Positions 1 through 9,533 of a stretch of 64,000 bases of DNA are shown here, one piece after another. The position numbers were made by a program, and so were the translations under genes. Below the pieces are notes generated by a model that ran no database searches, was not told the DNA's origin, and saw only the letters and a program-made list of their open reading frames with translations. Numbering within the stretch: the stretch's first letter is position 1; the number at the start of each line of letters is the position of its first letter. The stretch lies in NCBI RefSeq assembly GCF_003987095.1, contig NZ_PIQA01000001.1, positions 372,001 to 436,000 of the forward strand, written 5' to 3'. Source of the stretch: Idiomarina piscisalsi. Its GTDB lineage: Bacteria > Pseudomonadota > Gammaproteobacteria > Enterobacterales > Alteromonadaceae.

Positions 1-1
1 A

Positions 2-3000
2 TTAGACGATGACCACAAGTTGGGCATGGTCCTGTATCGTGCGCAAGAAGAGAAAGACGACAGTAAACATCTGCATCTGAAACTATTCCATAAAGACGAG
101 CCTATTCATTTGTCTGACGTGCTGCCGATGCTCGAAAACTTTGGTTTACGAGTTATTGGTGAAAGTCCGTATCAGATTAAAACCAGCGATGGTCATATTT
201 TCTGGGTTCTTGACTTCCAAATGCTTCACACTGCGGGTTCACTGGACTTAGATGAAAGTCGTGAAACCTTCCAAAATGCCTTTGCTAAAGTATGGGACGG
301 GCAGCTTGAAGACGACGGCTTTAACCGTTTAGTACTGGGTGCGGGTATGAATGGCCGCCAGGCAACCATTTTGCGCATGCTTGCTAAATATATGCGCCAA
401 ATTGGTACAACATTCAGCCAAAGCTATATTGAAAGCACCTTTAGTAAGTATCCGCTGCTGGCTAAATTGGTTGTGAAAATGTTCTATACCAAGTTTGAAC
501 CGGGCACTAAGGATGTCGAGAAAAAACTCGAGGCGCTGCATACACGTATTAACACCGAGCTAGATAACGTTGCTAACTTAGATGACGACCGCATTATTCG
601 CCGTTACGTTGAGCTCATTGATGCCGCACTTAGAACAAACTTTTTCCAAACCGATGAAAACGGCAACGATAAGCCTTATATCTCATTGAAATTCCTGCCG
701 GAAATGGTGCCGGAAATGCCGCTGCCATTGCCGAAGTTTGAAATTTTCGTTTACTCACCACGTGTTGAAGGTGTTCATTTGCGTGGCGGCAAAGTTGCTC
801 GTGGCGGCTTGCGCTGGTCTGACAGACGAGAAGACTTCCGCACTGAAATTTTAGGTTTGGTCAAAGCACAGCAAGTAAAAAACACCGTTATTGTGCCGGT
901 TGGGGCAAAAGGTGGCTTTATTTGTAAAGCGCTGCCGGAAGATCGTGAAGGCTTCATGGCAGAAGGTCAGGCGTGCTACAAAACCTTCATTCGCGCATTA
1001 TTAGACATTACTGACAACATTATTGAAGGCGAAATTGTTCCGCCGAAAGACGTTGTGCGTCACGATGAAGACGACCCATATTTAGTGGTCGCGGCGGATA
1101 AAGGCACCGCAACGTTCTCGGACATCGCTAACGGTATCTCTGCCGAATATAATTTCTGGTTAGGCGATGCGTTTGCGTCCGGTGGCTCAGTGGGGTACGA
1201 CCACAAGAAAATGGGTATTACCGCACGCGGAGCCTGGGAGTCTGTTAAACGTCACTTCCGTGAAATGGGTATTGACTGTCAAACCACTGACTTTACCTGT
1301 GTTGCTATCGGCGATATGGGCGGTGACGTATTTGGTAATGGCATGTTGTTGTCTAAGCATACGCGCTTACAAGCTGCGTTTAACCACATGCACATTTTCA
1401 TCGACCCTGAACCAGATGCAGCCAGCTCCTGGAAAGAGCGAGACCGCCTTTTCAAAATGCCACGCTCAAGCTGGGATGATTACAACAGAGAGTTAATTTC
1501 AAAAGGCGGCGGAGTTTTCTCGCGGAGCGCGAAAGCCATCGAGCTGACACCTGAAATTAAAAAGATGATTGGCACCAACAAGAAGTCCATGACACCGAAC
1601 GAGCTGATCAAAGCTTGCTTGACCATGGAGGTCGATCTGATTTGGAACGGAGGTATTGGTACTTACGTCAAAGGTAAAGCGGAAACCGATACTGACGTCG
1701 GCGACCGTGCCAACGACGCACTACGTGTGAATGGTCGCGAGCTCAAAGCAAAAATTGTGGGTGAGGGCGGTAACCTCGGGTTCACTCAACTTGGACGTAT
1801 CGAGTTTGCTCAAAAAGGCGGTCGCATTAATACTGACTTTGTTGATAACGTGGGTGGCGTCGACTGCTCGGATAATGAAGTCAACATTAAGATCTTGCTG
1901 AACGGTCTGGTGACCAGTGGTGACTTAACACAGAAGCAGCGTGACAAGTTACTGTATGACATGACTGAAGAAGTCGCTGAGATTGTTCTGGATGACTGTA
2001 ATCGCCAAACACAGTCGTTATCAGTCACTGCGCTTCGCGGCGCCGATCAGGTAAAAGAGCTGCAACGCTTTATTCATCAGCTGGAACGTGACGGTGCGCT
2101 GAATCGTCAATTGGAGTTTTTACCAGATGATGATGAACTGGCCGAACGCCAGGCGTCGAACCAGGGCTTAACTCGTCCAGAGCTTTCAGTATTAACCGCT
2201 TATGGAAAAATGGTTCTGAAAGAACAATTGATCACAGACGAGATCACTGAAGATCCTTACCATGCGCGTGAGCTATTTGATTCGTTCCCGGTACCACTGC
2301 GTGAGCGCTTCGCTGAAGCAATGACATCGCACCCGTTGAAAGGGCAAATCATTGCAACTAAGCTGGCCAACAACATTGTTAATGACATGGGGCCAAACTT
2401 TGTATTCCGTAAGCAAGAGGCGACAGGAGCTAGTGTTGCAGAAGTTGCCTCAGCTTATGTTGTTGCACGTGAATGCTTTAAAGTTGAAGAGCTTACCGAC
2501 AAAATTGAAGCGCTGAACAATAAAGTACCAGCTGAGGTGCAAAACGACGTATTGTTCCAGCTTCGCCGCATGGTTCGCCGAGCGACCCGTTGGTTCCTGC
2601 GCCACAGAAACCCAACGTTGAATGGTATTCAAGAGCACCTGGATTTCTACATGGGGGCATTTGATGATCTTCGCAAAAATTGTCTGAAATATATGATTGA
2701 AGACGAAGCGAAGGTAATTGAAGAAACAATTGAGAAATACAAGGAGCATGGCTTCCCGGCTGAACTGGCGAAACATGTTGCCAGCTTGAGCACCATTTTC
2801 TCTGCTATGGACCTAGCTGAAGTGGCTAACGAAAGCGGACAAAACCTGAAAACGGTTGGAACACTTTACTTCCGTTTAGGTGCTGAGCTTAACTTACACT
2901 GGTTCTTAACGCAGATTAATAACCAACCGGTTGCTAACCACTGGCAAGCACTGGCTCGTGCCGCTTTCCGCGAAGAGCTGGATTGGCAGCAACGCTCACT

Positions 3001-3214
3001 GACGCAAGTGGTATTAAAAGCAACGTCAGACGCGAAAGATCCAGAGAAGATGATAAGCGAGTGGGTCGAGAAAAATGAAACTCTGCTGTACCGTTGGCAG
3101 CAAATGCTTTCTGACTTCAAAACCACTAAGAGCCACGAGTTTGCTAAGTTCTCAGTCGCATTACGCGAGCTGATGTTACTTAGTCATAACTGTGCACCAA
3201 AAGTATCCAGCTAA
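2..3214 (+). CDS. gdhB: NAD-specific glutamate dehydrogenase, large (about 180 kDa) type, 3' part
   Basis: Oxidative deamination of glutamate to 2-oxoglutarate and ammonia with NAD in the cytoplasm. The reading frame is already open at base 2, so the 5' part lies outside the window; about 1,070 residues are visible of a family usually near 1,600. The catalytic core is present: the stretch [12 protein letters not shown] followed by [13 protein letters not shown] (substrate and lysine region, about nt 800-920) and the nucleotide-binding [12 protein letters not shown] (about nt 1312-1345). The helical C-terminal domain runs to the stop. The TAA overlaps the pyrD ATG by one base (TAATG), which suggests cotranscription or coupling. 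The family call is secure; regulation cannot be seen because the promoter is outside. Confidence 0.95.
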   Translation, partial: LDDDHKLGMVLYRAQEEKDDSKHLHLKLFHKDEPIHLSDVLPMLENFGLRVIGESPYQIKTSDGHIFWVLDFQMLHTAGSLDLDESRETFQNAFAKVWDGQLEDDGFNRLVLGAGMNGRQATILRMLAKYMRQIGTTFSQSYIESTFSKYPLLAKLVVKMFYTKFEPGTKDVEKKLEALHTRINTELDNVANLDDDRIIRRYVELIDAALRTNFFQTDENGNDKPYISLKFLPEMVPEMPLPLPKFEIFVYSPRVEGVHLRGGKVARGGLRWSDRREDFRTEILGLVKAQQVKNTVIVPVGAKGGFICKALPEDREGFMAEGQACYKTFIRALLDITDNIIEGEIVPPKDVVRHDEDDPYLVVAADKGTATFSDIANGISAEYNFWLGDAFASGGSVGYDHKKMGITARGAWESVKRHFREMGIDCQTTDFTCVAIGDMGGDVFGNGMLLSKHTRLQAAFNHMHIFIDPEPDAASSWKERDRLFKMPRSSWDDYNRELISKGGGVFSRSAKAIELTPEIKKMIGTNKKSMTPNELIKACLTMEVDLIWNGGIGTYVKGKAETDTDVGDRANDALRVNGRELKAKIVGEGGNLGFTQLGRIEFAQKGGRINTDFVDNVGGVDCSDNEVNIKILLNGLVTSGDLTQKQRDKLLYDMTEEVAEIVLDDCNRQTQSLSVTALRGADQVKELQRFIHQLERDGALNRQLEFLPDDDELAERQASNQGLTRPELSVLTAYGKMVLKEQLITDEITEDPYHARELFDSFPVPLRERFAEAMTSHPLKGQIIATKLANNIVNDMGPNFVFRKQEATGASVAEVASAYVVARECFKVEELTDKIEALNNKVPAEVQNDVLFQLRRMVRRATRWFLRHRNPTLNGIQEHLDFYMGAFDDLRKNCLKYMIEDEAKVIEETIEKYKEHGFPAELAKHVASLSTIFSAMDLAEVANESGQNLKTVGTLYFRLGAELNLHWFLTQINNQPVANHWQALARAAFREELDWQQRSLTQVVLKATSDAKDPEKMISEWVEKNETLLYRWQQMLSDFKTTKSHEFAKFSVALRELMLLSHNCAPKVSS

Positions 3215-4218
3215 TGTACGGAATTATTCGTTCATGGCTGTTTCGCCAAGACGCCGAGCGCACACATGAGTTTGCGCTCGGTATTTTAAAGCGTTGGCAC
3301 AACACCCCGTTGTCGCTGTTTTGGAAACAGAGTGTCCCAGATAAACCGTGCGAGGTGATGGGTATTCGCTTCCCTAACCCGGTGGGTTTAGCGGCAGGTC
3401 TTGATAAAAACGGCGAGTGCATAGATGCTTTTGGTCAAATGGGCTTTGGATTTGTCGAAATAGGGACTATCACACCAGTTGCTCAACCGGGTAATGATAA
3501 ACCTCGCTTATTCCGCTTGGTAAATGATGAAGCCATAATTAACCGAATGGGCTTTAATAATGAGGGTGTTGATAAGCTTTTGGTGAATGTTAAAGCTACT
3601 TCTTATAAAGGCGTACTTGGCATTAACATTGGCAAAAACAAAGTAACCCCGGAAGAAGAGGCAATTAACGACTACCTTATTTGTCTTGAAAAAGTCTATC
3701 CATACGCAGATTACGTCACCATTAATATTTCATCGCCCAATACGCCGGGTTTACGTAATTTGCAGCATGGTACGGCATTAGATGACTTGCTCAGTAAACT
3801 AAAGGCATCTCAGACTGACTTGCATAAAAAGCATGGTCGCTACGTACCTTTAGTCGTGAAAATTGCCCCGGATCTAACAGCAGATGAAGTTACTGTAATG
3901 GCGAAGTCACTGCTTAATGCCAACATTGACGGTGTTATCGCAACTAACACAACACTTGCTCGTGACCATTTAACCGACTCGCAGGCGTCAGAAGCCGGCG
4001 GCCTTAGCGGGCGTCCGCTTCAAGAGAAAAGCACTGATGTTATCCGCCACTTAAGTAACGAGCTTCAGGGGAAAATGCCGATTATTGGGGTAGGGGGTAT
4101 TAATAGCGCCGCTGCGGCTAAAGAGAAATTAGCTGCCGGAGCAAGTTTAGTTCAGGTTTATACTGGGTTTATTTATCACGGTCCCAAACTTATTAAAGAA
4201 ATTGTTAACGGCTTGTAA
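3214..4218 (+). CDS. pyrD: Dihydroorotate dehydrogenase (quinone), class 2
   Basis: Oxidises dihydroorotate to orotate in pyrimidine synthesis and passes electrons to membrane quinone through FMN. The 334-residue length fits class 2. An N-terminal amphipathic helix region for the membrane surface precedes the barrel. Visible motifs are [11 protein letters not shown] (about 58-68), the NRMGFNN loop (110-116), and [10 protein letters not shown] (172-181), which holds the class 2 catalytic serine. The C-terminal GVGGINS and VQVYTGF phosphate-binding segments are intact. It begins with ATG inside the stop of the glutamate dehydrogenase gene. In E. coli pyrD also precedes zapC. Confidence 0.97.
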   Translation: MYGIIRSWLFRQDAERTHEFALGILKRWHNTPLSLFWKQSVPDKPCEVMGIRFPNPVGLAAGLDKNGECIDAFGQMGFGFVEIGTITPVAQPGNDKPRLFRLVNDEAIINRMGFNNEGVDKLLVNVKATSYKGVLGINIGKNKVTPEEEAINDYLICLEKVYPYADYVTINISSPNTPGLRNLQHGTALDDLLSKLKASQTDLHKKHGRYVPLVVKIAPDLTADEVTVMAKSLLNANIDGVIATNTTLARDHLTDSQASEAGGLSGRPLQEKSTDVIRHLSNELQGKMPIIGVGGINSAAAAKEKLAAGASLVQVYTGFIYHGPKLIKEIVNGL

Positions 4219-4225
4219 TAAGAAC

Positions 4226-4253
4226 TTGACTCTAGTATCTTTAGGCGTATATC
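4226..4253 (+). promoter_or_regulatory. Candidate sigma-70 promoter of zapC
   Basis: TTGACT (4226-4231), a 16-base spacer and TATATC (4248-4253) would start a transcript near 4260, giving a leader of about 48 bases before the zapC GTG codon. It lies directly after pyrD, so zapC need not depend on read-through. Found by eye only. Confidence 0.45.
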
Positions 4254-4307
4254 GCTAGTCGCACTCGAATTACTTCGCTCATACTAAGAAGAATAAAGGG
4301 CAAAAAC

Positions 4308-4862
4308 GTGGAAACACAACCGCATTGGTTATGGTTATACAACAAAGAGTCCGGAGAGCTTTCTGTTAAGCTCTCAGAAGACAACTTATGCCAAATAGCG
4401 TATAAACCAAGCCAGCTAGTCAATATCCATTTTGAACATTCTGAGTTAGATATTGAGGATGCGACAGTATTTCAGTCAACGACCGAACTTCTTGAAGCCT
4501 ACCCAAGCGATAAACTTCCGTGTGCTATTGATGATGCTGCATTACATGCAATGGCATGGAAGCGTTTTGGACGCCCCCAAATGCCACAAAGCTGGCATTT
4601 TCAAAAGTCAGACATAGCAGAATGGCCTGCAGAGCGTCGTTTATGTGAGCTCAACTCAGGGTTCGATCAAGATTTGTTTATGATTATAGATGCGGATGAT
4701 GAGTTTGCATCCTGTGTCTTGCTTGACGAGTCTATGCAGTTGTCTGCCATTAAGACCATGCGCCAATTTCAAGTAATAAAAGTGACCTTAAATCGGTTAC
4801 TACCTGCCACTATTGACTTAGCGATGTCATCACAGTCGTCCTGGGGACAGCGTTTAGCCTAA
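4308..4862 (+). CDS. zapC: Cell division protein ZapC
   Basis: A cytoplasmic FtsZ-associated protein that promotes Z-ring bundling. The 184-residue product has the family motif PQMPQSWHF in the middle (E. coli has PQMPKSWHF), a DDAALHAMAW segment matching the E. coli DDAALYFSF region, and NRLLPATIDL near the end matching NDRLKPQVNV. It starts at GTG with AAAGGG about 10 bases upstream; no better in-frame ATG precedes it. The neighbours pyrD and rlmL match the E. coli locus, supporting orthology despite low overall identity. Confidence 0.85.
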   Translation: METQPHWLWLYNKESGELSVKLSEDNLCQIAYKPSQLVNIHFEHSELDIEDATVFQSTTELLEAYPSDKLPCAIDDAALHAMAWKRFGRPQMPQSWHFQKSDIAEWPAERRLCELNSGFDQDLFMIIDADDEFASCVLLDESMQLSAIKTMRQFQVIKVTLNRLLPATIDLAMSSQSSWGQRLA

Positions 4863-4945
4863 AGTTTTTGTGTTAGCTTTCAGGTATTCTTTTTGGAAGT
4901 AAATTTCAGAAGATTATTTAAAGAAGTTACTTTAGAAAGGATAAT

Positions 4946-5022
<77 letters not shown>

Positions 5023-5037
5023 TCCGATGAGGCGAAT

Positions 5038-5064
5038 ACTATACCTGTCCTTCTCATAGCGCAA
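5038..5064 (-). promoter_or_regulatory. Candidate promoter of the tRNA-fMet gene
   Basis: On the reverse strand, TTGCGC (5064-5059) and TATAGT (5043-5038) are separated by 15 bases. This would start transcription about 8-10 bases before the mature tRNA 5' end. The remaining sequence between the tRNA and rlmL shows no other feature except the rlmL promoter. Confidence 0.5.
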
Positions 5065-5153
5065 GCCTTATTTCACTTAACCGCTTACTATTCAGGCAAA
5101 TTGGAGTTAAGTGCTTATTAATTGCTCATTTAAGGTTATTTCCCGGGTTATTA

Positions 5154-5182
5154 AAGACAGCCAAGTGGCTCTCCGTTATAAT
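5154..5182 (+). promoter_or_regulatory. Candidate promoter of rlmL
   Basis: A consensus -10 TATAAT (5177-5182) lies 17 bases after AAGACA (4 of 6 matches to TTGACA). Transcription would begin near 5189. That leaves only about 7 bases before the ATG at 5196 but about 25 before the ATG at 5214, which favours the latter as the rlmL start. Confidence 0.55.
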
Positions 5183-5213
5183 TGCGGTTTACTGAATGAA
5201 CAAGTCGAAATTT

Positions 5214-7331
5214 ATGCATCGTTTTTTTATCGCCTGTGCCAAAGGGCTCGAAGAGCTACTTCACGAAGAATTGCAGGCTTATGAATTACCTTATTTAAAA
5301 CAAACATTTGCCGGTTGCTATATCGATGCTTCTTTAGAGCAGGCCTACCGCATTGTTATGTGGTCTCGTTTAGCAAGCCGTATGTTACTCCAGTTAGGTG
5401 AGCACGAACCCAGCAGCCTGGATGACATAAAACTGACACTGACTCAGTTTAACTGGCAAAGTGTCTTTAGTAATAATGAAACCTTTATCGTGGACTTTTC
5501 CGGTGGTAATGACGATATTCGTCATACTCAGTTTGGTGCGCAATTGGTAAAAGACTGTATTGTCGACTACTTCCGAAATAAAGGCTTAGCCAGACCCAAC
5601 ATAGAAAAAGAACAGCCCGATATTCGTATTGCGGTTCGTCTGCACAAAGGAAAACTGGTGTGGTCGTTAGACTTCTCCGGTGACGGTATGCACAAACGTG
5701 GTTATCGCACAGAGCAGGGGGCGGCGCCGCTGCGCGAAACCTTAGCGGCAGCAATTCTTATTCGCTCTGGTATTAAAACCGAGCTAGAAAAACCTCAACC
5801 CGCTATTTTCGATCCTTTCTGTGGCTCAGGCACTTTGCTTATTGAGGCTGCGATGATGGCCTGTGATCACGCCCCCGGCCTTGGCCGCGGACACTGGGGC
5901 TTCCTGCGCTGGAAAGGACATGACACCGCCGCTTGGCACAATGTGTTAGACGACGCGGAAGAGCGCTTTAAGATTGGCAAGGCTGCTTTCAAAGGCACCA
6001 TTAAAGGTTCTGATAGCAGCGGACGAATGATATCAATAGCCCGCAGTAACGCGAGTCGCGTACTATTGAATAACGTTATTGAATGGGAAGAACGTGACGC
6101 AACAGACCTGGAAGCCCCTGCTGAATCAGGCTTGTTGGTTACAAACCCGCCTTACGGTGAGCGTTTAGGTGAGGTCGTTGAGACCTTATTGCTTTACCAG
6201 CGTTTCGGACAGACATTAAAAGAGAACTTTCACAACTGGCAGTTATCAATACTTGCCGGTGACGAGCAACTGCTGAAGCGTTTACGGCTTAGAAGTCATA
6301 AGAAATATTCGTTACTAAATGGTGCTATCCCAGTCACTTTAGCGCTTTATGACTTAACCAAAGAGCAGCCAGACTTTACAGAAAGTAAAAGTAATGACCT
6401 ATTAAATAGACTTAAAAAGAATTATTCAAAACTTCGCAAGTGGGCTGACAAAGAAGAGCTGGATTGTTGGCGTGTCTATGACGCTGATATTCCTGAGTAC
6501 AATGCTGCTATTGATATCTATGGCGACTACTTAGTTGTTCAGGAATATGCCGCTCCTAAAACAGTGCCAGATGGCGTCGCAAATGATCGTTTGTGGTTCA
6601 TGCTGGAAACTTTAAGTGAAGCTCTGCCATTTGATGAAAGCAATATTGTATTAAAGCGACGCCAGCGCCAGAGCGGTCGTCAGCAGTATGAGAAACGTTC
6701 TCAAGAGAGTAAAATACTGACTGTTCATGAATATGGGGCTCGCTTCGAGGTGAACTTAACCGATTACCTCGACACGGGATTGTTTATGGATCACCGCTTA
6801 GTTCGCAAGGAGCTTTTGGACAAGTGTAATGAACTCGATGTTCTAAACCTTTTTGCGTATACCTGCACTGCGTCGGTTCAGGCCGCCAGAAGCGGGGCGA
6901 AACGAGTCGTTTCGGTTGATATGTCGAACACTTACCTTAAATGGGGTGAACGCAACTTCGAACTTAACAATTTGCGTGGCGACTATGATTTTATTCAAGC
7001 TGACTGCTTTAGCTGGATGCGGGAGCAAAGAGGGAAGCATGCATTTGATGTAATCTTCCTGGATCCACCAACGTTCAGCAACTCCAAGCGAATGACGGGC
7101 ACACTGGATATACAGCGTGATCACGTCGGGTTGATAAAAACTGCGGCAAACTTGCTGCACGACGATGGTGTCATCTTGTTTTCTAATAACCGCAAGAAGT
7201 TCAAAATTGACGTCGAAGGCTTGGAAAAAGCCGGTTTTGAAGTTAACGACCAAACGCAGGCGTCTATACCTGAAGACTTCAAGCGACATAAAGGCATACA
7301 CCATTATTTTATTATTTCCCGGGCGCACTAA
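5214..7331 (+). CDS. rlmL: Bifunctional 23S rRNA methyltransferase RlmKL (m2G2445 and m7G2069)
   Basis: Methylates two guanosines of 23S rRNA helix 74 with S-adenosylmethionine, acting on the assembling 50S subunit. The order is an N-terminal THUMP domain, the RlmL methyltransferase ([15 protein letters not shown], then [10 protein letters not shown]), and the C-terminal RlmK methyltransferase ([18 protein letters not shown], then [10 protein letters not shown]). Both catalytic halves look intact; length 705 residues against 702 in E. coli. An in-frame ATG also exists at 5196, but the ATG at 5214 ([16 protein letters not shown]) aligns with the E. coli start and fits the promoter. No strong ribosome site precedes either. 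The stop overlaps the next ATG (TAATG). Confidence 0.95.
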   Translation: MHRFFIACAKGLEELLHEELQAYELPYLKQTFAGCYIDASLEQAYRIVMWSRLASRMLLQLGEHEPSSLDDIKLTLTQFNWQSVFSNNETFIVDFSGGNDDIRHTQFGAQLVKDCIVDYFRNKGLARPNIEKEQPDIRIAVRLHKGKLVWSLDFSGDGMHKRGYRTEQGAAPLRETLAAAILIRSGIKTELEKPQPAIFDPFCGSGTLLIEAAMMACDHAPGLGRGHWGFLRWKGHDTAAWHNVLDDAEERFKIGKAAFKGTIKGSDSSGRMISIARSNASRVLLNNVIEWEERDATDLEAPAESGLLVTNPPYGERLGEVVETLLLYQRFGQTLKENFHNWQLSILAGDEQLLKRLRLRSHKKYSLLNGAIPVTLALYDLTKEQPDFTESKSNDLLNRLKKNYSKLRKWADKEELDCWRVYDADIPEYNAAIDIYGDYLVVQEYAAPKTVPDGVANDRLWFMLETLSEALPFDESNIVLKRRQRQSGRQQYEKRSQESKILTVHEYGARFEVNLTDYLDTGLFMDHRLVRKELLDKCNELDVLNLFAYTCTASVQAARSGAKRVVSVDMSNTYLKWGERNFELNNLRGDYDFIQADCFSWMREQRGKHAFDVIFLDPPTFSNSKRMTGTLDIQRDHVGLIKTAANLLHDDGVILFSNNRKKFKIDVEGLEKAGFEVNDQTQASIPEDFKRHKGIHHYFIISRAH

Positions 7332-7570
7332 TGTCGGCAGTTTACCTATTAACTAAGCCCAATTGCCCGCTATGCACACAAGCGTTGCAAATGCTGCATC
7401 AGTTGGTATTAGAGGATCCAGTAGAGCTTGGGGTCGTCGATATTTCGGAACAAGACGACTTACAAGAAGAATATGGCTGGCTCGTGCCTGTATTCGTGAA
7501 AGCTAACGATGACAGTGAACTTCGTTGGCCATTTGATGAAAAGCAATTATTGGAGTTTATTGAGCAATGA
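7331..7570 (+). CDS. Glutaredoxin-like thiol protein (DUF836 type)
   Basis: A 79-residue thioredoxin-fold protein with an N-terminal CPLC pair (residues 12-15) after a beta strand (AVYLLTKPN), and a VPVF segment that provides the cis-proline typical of the fold. It probably exchanges thiol-disulfide in the cytoplasm; the partner is unknown. It overlaps rlmL by one base and uup by four (ATGA), so it is almost certainly translated with them. The link with rRNA methylation and a ribosome-associated ABC-F protein is positional only. E. coli has no equivalent at this place. Confidence 0.8.
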   Translation: MSAVYLLTKPNCPLCTQALQMLHQLVLEDPVELGVVDISEQDDLQEEYGWLVPVFVKANDDSELRWPFDEKQLLEFIEQ

Positions 7571-9519
7571 GTTTGTTGCGAGTTCAGGATGCTCATTTAG
7601 CCTTTGGCGCAGATGCCATTCTTGATGGCGTCGCTTTTACTGTTGAAGCCGGTGAGCGCATCTGTCTGGTAGGGCGTAATGGCGCAGGTAAGTCGACATT
7701 ACTAAAGGCAATTGACGGTGAGGTTACTTTAGATTCGGGTAGTGTGCAGTGGATAGGTGATACTAAAGTGTCACGTTTACCTCAGGATCCTCCCGCTCAG
7801 TCTACGCAAAAAATTTATGATTATGTTGCTGAAGGCTTAGCCGAAACCGGAAAGCTATTATCGGAATATCATGAACTTTCCGAACAGCTGGCTGATGCAG
7901 CACATAGCGAAAAGGTATTACAAGACTTAGAAAGAGTTCAGACCGCTCTTGATGCCTGCAACGGATGGCAAATGGCCACTCGCATAGAACAAACATTAAC
8001 GCGTTTGCAGCTACCTGCTGACGACACCATGGCTTCATTGTCTGGTGGTTGGTTAAGACGTGTTGCTTTAGCGCGCGCTTTGGTTGTTGACCCAGACCTG
8101 TTATTGCTGGATGAACCGACTAACCATTTAGATATTGAAATGGTTCGTTGGCTGGAAGAGCAAATTGTCGCGTTTAAAGGGGCTGTGTTGTTTATCAGTC
8201 ACGACCGCGCATTTATTAGACGTCTTGCCACTCGAATTATTGACCTCGACCGCGGTCTATTAACCAGCTATGCAGGTAATTATGACAATTACCTGGTTAA
8301 GAAAAACGAAGCGCTGGAAGTTGAGGCGGCTCAAAACGCCGAGTTTGACAAAAAACTTGCACAAGAAGAAGCCTGGATTCGGCAGGGAATAAAAGCGCGA
8401 CGTACGCGTAATGAAGGACGGGTAAGGGCGTTACAAGATTTACGCAAGCAGAGACAACAGCGCCGTGAACTCCAGGGCAAGGCGAATTTATCCGTTAACG
8501 AGTCACAACGTTCCGGTAAGAAAGTCTTTGAAGGCGAAAATATGTCACTGGCGTTTGGAGAACAACAAATCATTAGCGATCTCGATTTGTTGCTCATGCG
8601 TGGTGACAAAGTTGCTTTTGTTGGCCCCAATGGTTGTGGAAAGAGTACCTTAATTAAGGTTATTTTGGGTGACCAACCGGTGGACTCTGGCGTCGTGCGT
8701 TTAGGAACAAACCTGGAAGTTGCTTATTTTGATCAACATAGAGCACAACTCGATCCAGCTCAGTCTGTTATGGACAACGTGGGGGATGGTAAACAGGATA
8801 TAGAGTTCCAGGGGCGTCCACGACATATTCTAAGCTATTTACAGGACTTCTTATTTACACCGAAACAGGCGCGGACGCCGGTTAGTGCGCTGTCGGGTGG
8901 TGAACGTAACCGAGCTCTTCTGGCAAAGATACTGCTAAAACCAAGCAATATTTTGGTACTCGATGAGCCTACCAACGACTTAGATATTGAAACGCTGGAA
9001 CTTTTAGAGCAGATCATTGCGAATTACGAAGGTACGGTACTCTTAGTTAGCCACGACCGTGAATTTGTCGACAATACCGCAACCAGTGTTTTGTATTTCG
9101 AAGGTGGGGGCGTCATAACCGAGATAGTGGGTGGCTTTACAGAGCTTGAGCACTACCTAAACAACAAAGCACCTACAGCTAAGGCAGATTCTTCTAAAAC
9201 TAAGGGAACCAAAGCCCCAACAAAAGAGTCTGATTCGAACGAAAAACAAGAATCGAATACACAAAAATCGGTTAAAGGTTCAGCCAAGCCGCGTAAAAAG
9301 TTATCCTACAAACTACAGCGTGAGCTGGAAGCTTTGCCGCAAGTTATTGCTGAAAAAGAAGCGCGACTGGAAAAATTACAAGAATCAATCAATGAAGCCG
9401 GGTTTTTTGAACAACCGCTAGAGAAAACAGAGCCTGTGATGAACGAAATTACTGAGCTGGAAGAGCAGCTCATGCAGGATCTTGAGCGTTGGGAAGAACT
9501 CGAAAACTTATCAGAATAG
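7567..9519 (+). CDS. uup: ABC-F family ATPase Uup
   Basis: A soluble ABC-F protein with two nucleotide-binding domains and no membrane part, thought to act on ribosomes; uup loss in E. coli also raises precise excision of transposons. Domain 1 has Walker A GRNGAGKST, signature LSGGW and Walker B LLLLDEPTNHLD; domain 2 has GPNGCGKST, LSGGE and ILVLDEPTNDLD. The linker between them is rich in Arg. A charged, low-complexity stretch (about residues 535-580) leads to a C-terminal coiled coil with KLSYKLQRELEALP, as in Uup. The 650-residue length is normal. It starts within the preceding gene (ATGA overlap). Confidence 0.95.
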   Translation: MSLLRVQDAHLAFGADAILDGVAFTVEAGERICLVGRNGAGKSTLLKAIDGEVTLDSGSVQWIGDTKVSRLPQDPPAQSTQKIYDYVAEGLAETGKLLSEYHELSEQLADAAHSEKVLQDLERVQTALDACNGWQMATRIEQTLTRLQLPADDTMASLSGGWLRRVALARALVVDPDLLLLDEPTNHLDIEMVRWLEEQIVAFKGAVLFISHDRAFIRRLATRIIDLDRGLLTSYAGNYDNYLVKKNEALEVEAAQNAEFDKKLAQEEAWIRQGIKARRTRNEGRVRALQDLRKQRQQRRELQGKANLSVNESQRSGKKVFEGENMSLAFGEQQIISDLDLLLMRGDKVAFVGPNGCGKSTLIKVILGDQPVDSGVVRLGTNLEVAYFDQHRAQLDPAQSVMDNVGDGKQDIEFQGRPRHILSYLQDFLFTPKQARTPVSALSGGERNRALLAKILLKPSNILVLDEPTNDLDIETLELLEQIIANYEGTVLLVSHDREFVDNTATSVLYFEGGGVITEIVGGFTELEHYLNNKAPTAKADSSKTKGTKAPTKESDSNEKQESNTQKSVKGSAKPRKKLSYKLQRELEALPQVIAEKEARLEKLQESINEAGFFEQPLEKTEPVMNEITELEEQLMQDLERWEELENLSE

Positions 9520-9533
9520 AGTAGTTATTAATA

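Noticed and set aside
2450-2776. Reverse-strand open frames inside the glutamate dehydrogenase gene
   Set aside because: They lie in another frame of a gene with clear family motifs throughout, have no ribosome sites and no recognisable domains.
6843-7328. 161-codon reverse-strand frame inside rlmL
   Set aside because: It is opposite the conserved RlmK methyltransferase domain and has no independent support.
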